Assembly (NCBI GenBank): GCA_012517635.1
Contig: JAAYUP010000320.1
Span: forward strand, 1-10,258
Direction of reading: 5' to 3'
Length of the DNA: 10,258 bases
Source: Candidatus Atribacter alterifermentans
GTDB lineage: Bacteria; Atribacterota; Atribacteria; Atribacterales; Atribacteraceae
Shown: one piece after another, positions 7,289-10,258 of the stretch
How the letters are laid out: each line of letters opens with the position of its first letter
Numbering within the stretch: the first letter of the stretch is position 1
Notes under the pieces: model-generated
Told to the model about the DNA's origin: nothing
The model's input: only the letters and a program-made list of their open reading frames with translations
Databases searched by the model: none
Program-made: the position numbers and the translations under genes

Positions 7289-8029
7289 CTATTCAGTTGT
7301 TGATTCTTCAACAATTGATCCGGCATACATAACATAAACCCGATTCGTCCATTCACGAATTACACCAAGGGAATGAGAAATTAAAATGATCGCCATTTGT
7401 TTTTCAGCGGCAATTTGGTCGAGTAATCTTAATATCTGATCTTGGATCGTCACATCTAAGGAGGTTCCCGGTTCATCGGCTATAAGGAGTTTTTTGGATC
7501 GGGCAATGGCAAGGGCAATACAGACTCGTTGTCGCATACCGCCACTTAATTGCAAAGGATAATTGTCTAATATGCGTTTCGGATCGGGGAGTGAAACATC
7601 CTGAAGTGCTCGTATCAAGACATCGTAGGCAGAAAGGCGAGATTGACCATCGTCGCTTGACTGAGAATGTTGCACCACATCATAAAGTTGTTGTCTGATG
7701 GTGAAAACCGGATTGAGGGCGGCGGTTGGGTCTTGAAATATCATTGATATGCCAGTTTGACGCATTTTTTCAATCTCAGATTTTTTCATGGCAAGAACGT
7801 TTTTCCCCTGGAAGAAAATTTCACCTTGGACTATTTTTCCTGGAGGCTGAGGAAGAATACCCATGACGGTTTTCATGGTGGTAGTTTTTCCACAGCCGGT
7901 TTCGCCAACCAGACCCACTTTTTCTCCTTGTGTAACCGAGAGATTGACTTCATTCAAAACTTTTAAATACCCACCATACACACGAAAGTTAACGGTTAAA
8001 TTTTTGATGTCGAGAATAAGCTGAGACAT
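7289..8029 (-). CDS. dppD: Oligopeptide/dipeptide-type ABC transporter ATP-binding subunit (DppD/OppD family), truncated by amber codon
   Basis: This is the first ATPase subunit of the importer. The 246 residues before the stop include all nucleotide-binding elements: Walker A GETGCGKTT (42-50), the Q-loop FQDP (98-101), signature LSGGM (161-165), Walker B LLIADEP (181-187) and the H-loop His219. The Walker B region continues GTSLDV where TTALDV is more common. Homologues are usually about 320-330 residues, and the full frame here, ignoring the TAG at codon 247, would be 329. The break falls just before the HPYT motif, so the whole C-terminal cysteine domain is lost if translation stops. Aligned with dppF (TQQFF against TE-stop-LF), the stop replaces a glutamine, a one-base CAG-to-TAG change. 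The ATG at 8029 has GGAGG at 8040-8044 and starts 2 bases after the dppC stop. The core might still fold, but the function of a truncated subunit is uncertain. Confidence 0.92.
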   Translation of the reverse strand: MSQLILDIKNLTVNFRVYGGYLKVLNEVNLSVTQGEKVGLVGETGCGKTTTMKTVMGILPQPPGKIVQGEIFFQGKNVLAMKKSEIEKMRQTGISMIFQDPTAALNPVFTIRQQLYDVVQHSQSSDDGQSRLSAYDVLIRALQDVSLPDPKRILDNYPLQLSGGMRQRVCIALAIARSKKLLIADEPGTSLDVTIQDQILRLLDQIAAEKQMAIILISHSLGVIREWTNRVYVMYAGSIVEESTTE

Positions 8030-8031
8030 GC

Positions 8032-8907
8032 TTAGGCTTCCTCCATTGAAAATAGATCGCTGATACCGTCACCAAGGAGGTTGAATCCTAAAACAATCAG
8101 CATGATTGCTAAACCTGGGAATACCGAGATCCACCAATATTCGGGGAGATATTTTGCTCCATCGGCGACCATGGATCCCAGGGCTGCCTTGGGGGCTTGC
8201 TCTCCTAATCCAACAAAAGATAACGATGCCCCGATAAGAATAACCCAACCCATATCAAGGGTCATTTTGGTCAAAATAGTTGAAAGGCAATTTGGGAGTA
8301 TTTCTTTAAAAAGGACGTGAAACTTACTCGCTCCCAATAACTCTGCTGATTGAACGAAATATTCATTTCGTAAAGAGGTGGCCATTCCATAGACCAATCG
8401 AGTATACCATGGCCACCACATTACTGAAACGGCTAACATTGCATTGGTCAAATTCGGTTTGAGAACTGAAGTAATAGCCAAGGCGAGGATCAGAGGAGGA
8501 ACCGAAAGAAAGATATCGGTTATCCTCATGATCAAGATATCTATCCAGGTTTCTTTGAAATATCCAGCTAAAAGTCCAAAGGTAACTCCAATTGGGACAA
8601 CGATTGCCAGAACAACAATCCCCATAATCAATGATGAGCGAAAGGCATAAATGGTTCGGGTGAATACATCACGGCCAAAAACATCTGTTCCAAATAGATG
8701 TTGAATCGACGGAGAGAGATTGGCTTCCCCATAGTTTACGTATTTTCCGGAATGAGCCGGATAGGGAGTAACCCAAGGAGCCAGCAAAGCGCTAAAAATG
8801 ACAAAAAGGACAATTACGAAACCCACAACCGAGAGAGGATTCCGAGAGAATTTATACCAGGCCTTACCGCTTTTGGTTCTTTTGGATTTTTTTGGGGATA
8901 GAATCAT
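8032..8907 (-). CDS. dppC: Oligopeptide/dipeptide-type ABC transporter permease (DppC/OppC family)
   Basis: This is one of two inner-membrane permease subunits forming the translocation path. It has 291 residues, normal for the family. A basic cytoplasmic start (KKSKRTK) leads into a first membrane helix (about 25-47), preceded by the NPLSVVG element typical of the OppC N-terminal domain. HLFGTDVFGRDVFTR (70-84) is a hallmark of DppC/OppC proteins just before the core permease domain. Further membrane segments lie near 91-115, 125-149, 153-175, 218-234 and 260-279. The EAA loop that docks onto the ATPase is SAELLGASKFHVLFKEILPN (187-206). The end GDGISDLFSMEE matches the usual GDxxxD terminus. 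The ATG at 8907 follows GAGGAG at 8918-8923 and comes 5 bases after dppB, so the two are translated from one message. Substrate cannot be read from the permease. Confidence 0.95.
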   Translation of the reverse strand: MILSPKKSKRTKSGKAWYKFSRNPLSVVGFVIVLFVIFSALLAPWVTPYPAHSGKYVNYGEANLSPSIQHLFGTDVFGRDVFTRTIYAFRSSLIMGIVVLAIVVPIGVTFGLLAGYFKETWIDILIMRITDIFLSVPPLILALAITSVLKPNLTNAMLAVSVMWWPWYTRLVYGMATSLRNEYFVQSAELLGASKFHVLFKEILPNCLSTILTKMTLDMGWVILIGASLSFVGLGEQAPKAALGSMVADGAKYLPEYWWISVFPGLAIMLIVLGFNLLGDGISDLFSMEEA

Positions 8908-8912
8908 GTCAA

Positions 8913-9938
8913 TTAATCTCCTCTTTCGACTAATCGGATTCGTGGGTCGAGATAAGCAACAATGATATCGACAATAATGTTGATAAGAGTAAAAACAATT
9001 CCCAGGACCATAATTACTGCGATTATGGCATCAACATCTTTACGAAGCATGACATTAATTCCATAACGGGAAATACCCGGCCAGTTAAAAAGAAGTTCGA
9101 CTAAAAAAGCATTTCCCATTAAAGAGGCAAAGTCTAAACCAAGGATAGAGACGGTTGGGATAATGGAAGGCTTGAAAAGGTATTTAAAGATCACCGTTCG
9201 TTCCGGGATACCATAGGAACGAGCTGCTGAAACATAATCTTTTTTTGAATTTTCCAACATACTGGAACGGGTGATACGAGCTTCTTGAAACATTCCTCCC
9301 AGGGCCAGGCTTATGGCGGGAAGCATCAGGTGTTTTAAAGCATCAAAAAAGGCAGTTAGATTTCCGGTAAGTAAACTGTCAATGGTTAATAGTCCGGTAA
9401 TTTTGGTTGGGGCATCAACCCACTGGCTGAGCCTGCCAATGGTCGGAAATACCTGGTAATACATGCCAAAGACCAGTAATAGAATAATGGCAACAACGAA
9501 TGCCGGAGTTGCTATACCAATATACGCAAAAATTCTTATCAGATTATCAACCCAGGAATTGCTATATCGCGCTGATAGTATTCCTAAGAGGATTCCAAAA
9601 AAAGCCATAAATAAACCGGAAAAAAGTGCCAACTCAAGGGTGGCGGGTAAAAATTCTTTTATATCTTCGATAACTGGACGTCGAGTGAGCAAGGATTCAC
9701 CCAAGTCACCCTGAAAAACCGACTTAATCCAAAAGGCATATTGAACAACTAAAGATTCATCAAGATGAAGTTTTTCTCGTAGTTTATCAACTGCCTCCTG
9801 AGAAGCTCGAGGTCCGAGGGCTGCCCGGGCAGGATCTCCTGGCACCATTCGAGCTATGATAAAGACCACTATCGATAATCCGATGAGAACAAATATTGAG
9901 TATCCCAAGCGTCGTATGAGAAAGCGTGAAAAATTCAT
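8913..9938 (-). CDS. dppB: Oligopeptide/dipeptide-type ABC transporter permease (DppB/OppB family)
   Basis: This is the partner permease and first gene of the operon within the window. It has 341 residues against about 339 for E. coli DppB. The N-terminus FLIRRLGYSIFVLIGLSIVV (6-25) is the typical first membrane helix, followed by RMVPGDPARAALG (30-42) and GDLGESLLTRRPV (77-89), both standard OppB/DppB landmarks. Other membrane segments lie near 100-122, 135-160, 204-218, 262-283 and 304-330. The EAA loop is SAARSYGIPERTVIFKYLFK (237-256), and the chain ends with YLDPRIRL, as in most relatives. An in-frame TAG lies four codons upstream of the ATG at 9938, so this is the only ATG available. 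The ribosome binding site is weak (AAGGAAAGGG, ending 12 bases before the ATG). The substrate-binding protein expected for such a system is not in the window and may be further upstream on the same strand. Confidence 0.95.
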   Translation of the reverse strand: MNFSRFLIRRLGYSIFVLIGLSIVVFIIARMVPGDPARAALGPRASQEAVDKLREKLHLDESLVVQYAFWIKSVFQGDLGESLLTRRPVIEDIKEFLPATLELALFSGLFMAFFGILLGILSARYSNSWVDNLIRIFAYIGIATPAFVVAIILLLVFGMYYQVFPTIGRLSQWVDAPTKITGLLTIDSLLTGNLTAFFDALKHLMLPAISLALGGMFQEARITRSSMLENSKKDYVSAARSYGIPERTVIFKYLFKPSIIPTVSILGLDFASLMGNAFLVELLFNWPGISRYGINVMLRKDVDAIIAVIMVLGIVFTLINIIVDIIVAYLDPRIRLVERGD

Positions 9939-10081
9939 ACTCTGGTTCTACCCTTTCCTTTTATCCTTTAAAGACAGTGATGAATGATTGGCACAACGGC
10001 GATCAGTATTGAAATTAAGAAACATAATAAAATATATACACCCTCATTTCAGTTTTTCCTACCCAGGAGAATACAATTACG

Positions 10082-10099
10082 ACTGGTTAATTATCCAGT
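10082..10099. promoter_or_regulatory. Near-perfect 18-base palindrome, possible operator
   Basis: ACTGGTTAATTATCCAGT is self-complementary except for one mismatched pair (positions 5 and 14 of the site). The two ACTGG arms flank a TAATTA centre, the size and shape of a dimeric repressor site. It lies about 145 bases upstream of the dppB start. The regulator is unknown and an 18-base imperfect palindrome in AT-rich DNA can arise by chance. Confidence 0.3.
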
Positions 10100-10180
10100 A
10101 AAAATTGGAATGAATTTTTCAGGAAACTCATTTAAAGCAACCAACCAGGATTTCTTCCTGGGATTTCACCCTCATCCTCA

Positions 10181-10202
10181 CCTTCTCCCTTGAGGGAGAA
10201 GG
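10181..10202. repeat. Hairpin element CCTTCTCCC / GGGAGAAGG
   Basis: A perfect 9-base inverted repeat with the loop TTGA (10190-10193) is preceded by CCCTCATCCTCA at 10169-10180. From memory this resembles a dispersed intergenic palindrome in many bacterial genomes with the general form CCCTCACCCTAACCCTCTCCC followed by its complement. Whether it is multicopy in this genome cannot be seen from one window. Confidence 0.6.
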
Positions 10203-10212
10203 AACTCTGACT

Positions 10213-10249
10213 CGTCACTCCGAGGAACGGAGTGACGTGGCAATCTCAT
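10213..10249. repeat. Dispersed palindromic repeat-like hairpin with GGCAATCTC tail
   Basis: A perfect 10-base inverted repeat, CGTCACTCCG (10213-10222) and CGGAGTGACG (10228-10237), encloses the loop AGGAA and is followed by TGGCAATCTCAT. The arrangement matches, from memory, a widespread intergenic element of the form GTCATTGCGAGG...CGACG..GCAATCTC found in many unrelated bacteria. The compensating bases in both arms (ACTCC with GGAGT, where others have ATTGC-type arms) imply that the stem structure is preserved. The element may continue past the window edge. Confidence 0.65.
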
Positions 10250-10258
10250 GAGCATAAT

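Larger units (their letters stand above)
9939..10258. other. Non-coding region upstream of dppB
   Basis: These 320 bases hold no convincing gene. The only longer open frames run through the palindromic repeats and have no family features. Nearest dppB the region is AT-rich, with TATATATTTTATTAT (minus strand) at about 10023-10037, but I could not find a -35 hexamer at proper spacing, so no promoter is called. An 18-base near-palindrome lies at 10082-10099, a weak 6-base-pair hairpin at 10145-10161, and two strong hairpin repeats occupy 10181-10237 at the edge. Confidence 0.7.

Noticed and set aside
7289..7291. General reassignment of TAG to glutamine in this organism
   Set aside because: The first envelope gene ends in TAG immediately before a gene with its own ribosome binding site and signal peptide, so TAG appears to act as a stop there. 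One internal TAG in one gene does not support a changed code.
9989..10006. Sigma-54-type promoter beginning TGGCAC on the plus strand
   Set aside because: The required TGC element at -12 spacing is missing, and it would point away from dppB.
10145..10161. Intrinsic terminator on the minus strand (CCAGGA / TCCTGG hairpin)
   Set aside because: The stem is only 6 base pairs and the following bases, TTGGTTGCTTT, are not a proper T-run. It could belong to an upstream gene but is too weak to call.
10062..10162. Inverted repeat CCCAGGA / TCCTGGG spanning about 90 bases
   Set aside because: Seven-base arms this far apart are expected by chance, and no mobile-element gene or target duplication is present.
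9984..10193. Open frame of 69 codons on the plus strand in the dppB leader
   Set aside because: It has no ribosome binding site or recognisable composition, and its 3' end runs into the palindromic repeat.

Overview
The window is AT-rich and densely packed, and it looks like chromosome from an anaerobic bacterium with a two-membrane envelope. An LptD/OstA-family outer-membrane protein and two other secreted proteins argue for an outer membrane. A complete de novo NAD branch (nadC, nadB) and a peptide/sugar-type ABC importer fit a heterotrophic anaerobe. Gene content and base composition would suit Atribacterota or a similar deep-branching diderm lineage, but that is a low-confidence impression and no marker gene here settles it.

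Layout. (1) Positions 1-2383, plus strand: nadC (5' end outside the window) and nadB, overlapping by 11 bases. (2) Positions 2408-5976, minus strand: a tight three-gene unit encoding, in transcription order, a secreted repeat-containing protein, a secreted protein with a C-terminal coiled coil, and a short LptD-like protein. A TATAAT box and a strong ribosome binding site precede it. The unit converges on nadB with only 24 bases between. (3) Positions 6081-9938, minus strand: a DppBCDF-type ABC transporter operon (dppB, dppC, dppD, dppF), with no substrate-binding protein inside the window. (4) Positions 9939-10258: a non-coding leader holding an 18-base near-palindrome and, at the window edge, two perfect hairpin repeats that look like dispersed palindromic elements.

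The most notable finding is that dppD is interrupted by an in-frame TAG at 7289-7291. The reading frame continues past the stop into the rest of the gene, including the four-cysteine C-terminal domain. The aligned position in the neighbouring paralogue dppF is glutamine, so a single CAG-to-TAG change explains it. The dppF start (GTG at 7043) overlaps the original dppD stop, so the amber codon may also lower dppF translation. The second point of interest is the envelope operon. Its LptD-like protein is much shorter than the proteobacterial form but keeps one cysteine on each side of the expected interdomain disulfide, and it is co-transcribed with two secreted proteins I cannot assign to a known family.

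How the genes work together: NadB and NadC supply two steps of quinolinate-based NAD synthesis. The three secreted proteins probably act together at the outer membrane or in the periplasm. DppB/C/D/F would form one inner-membrane importer if dppD is functional.
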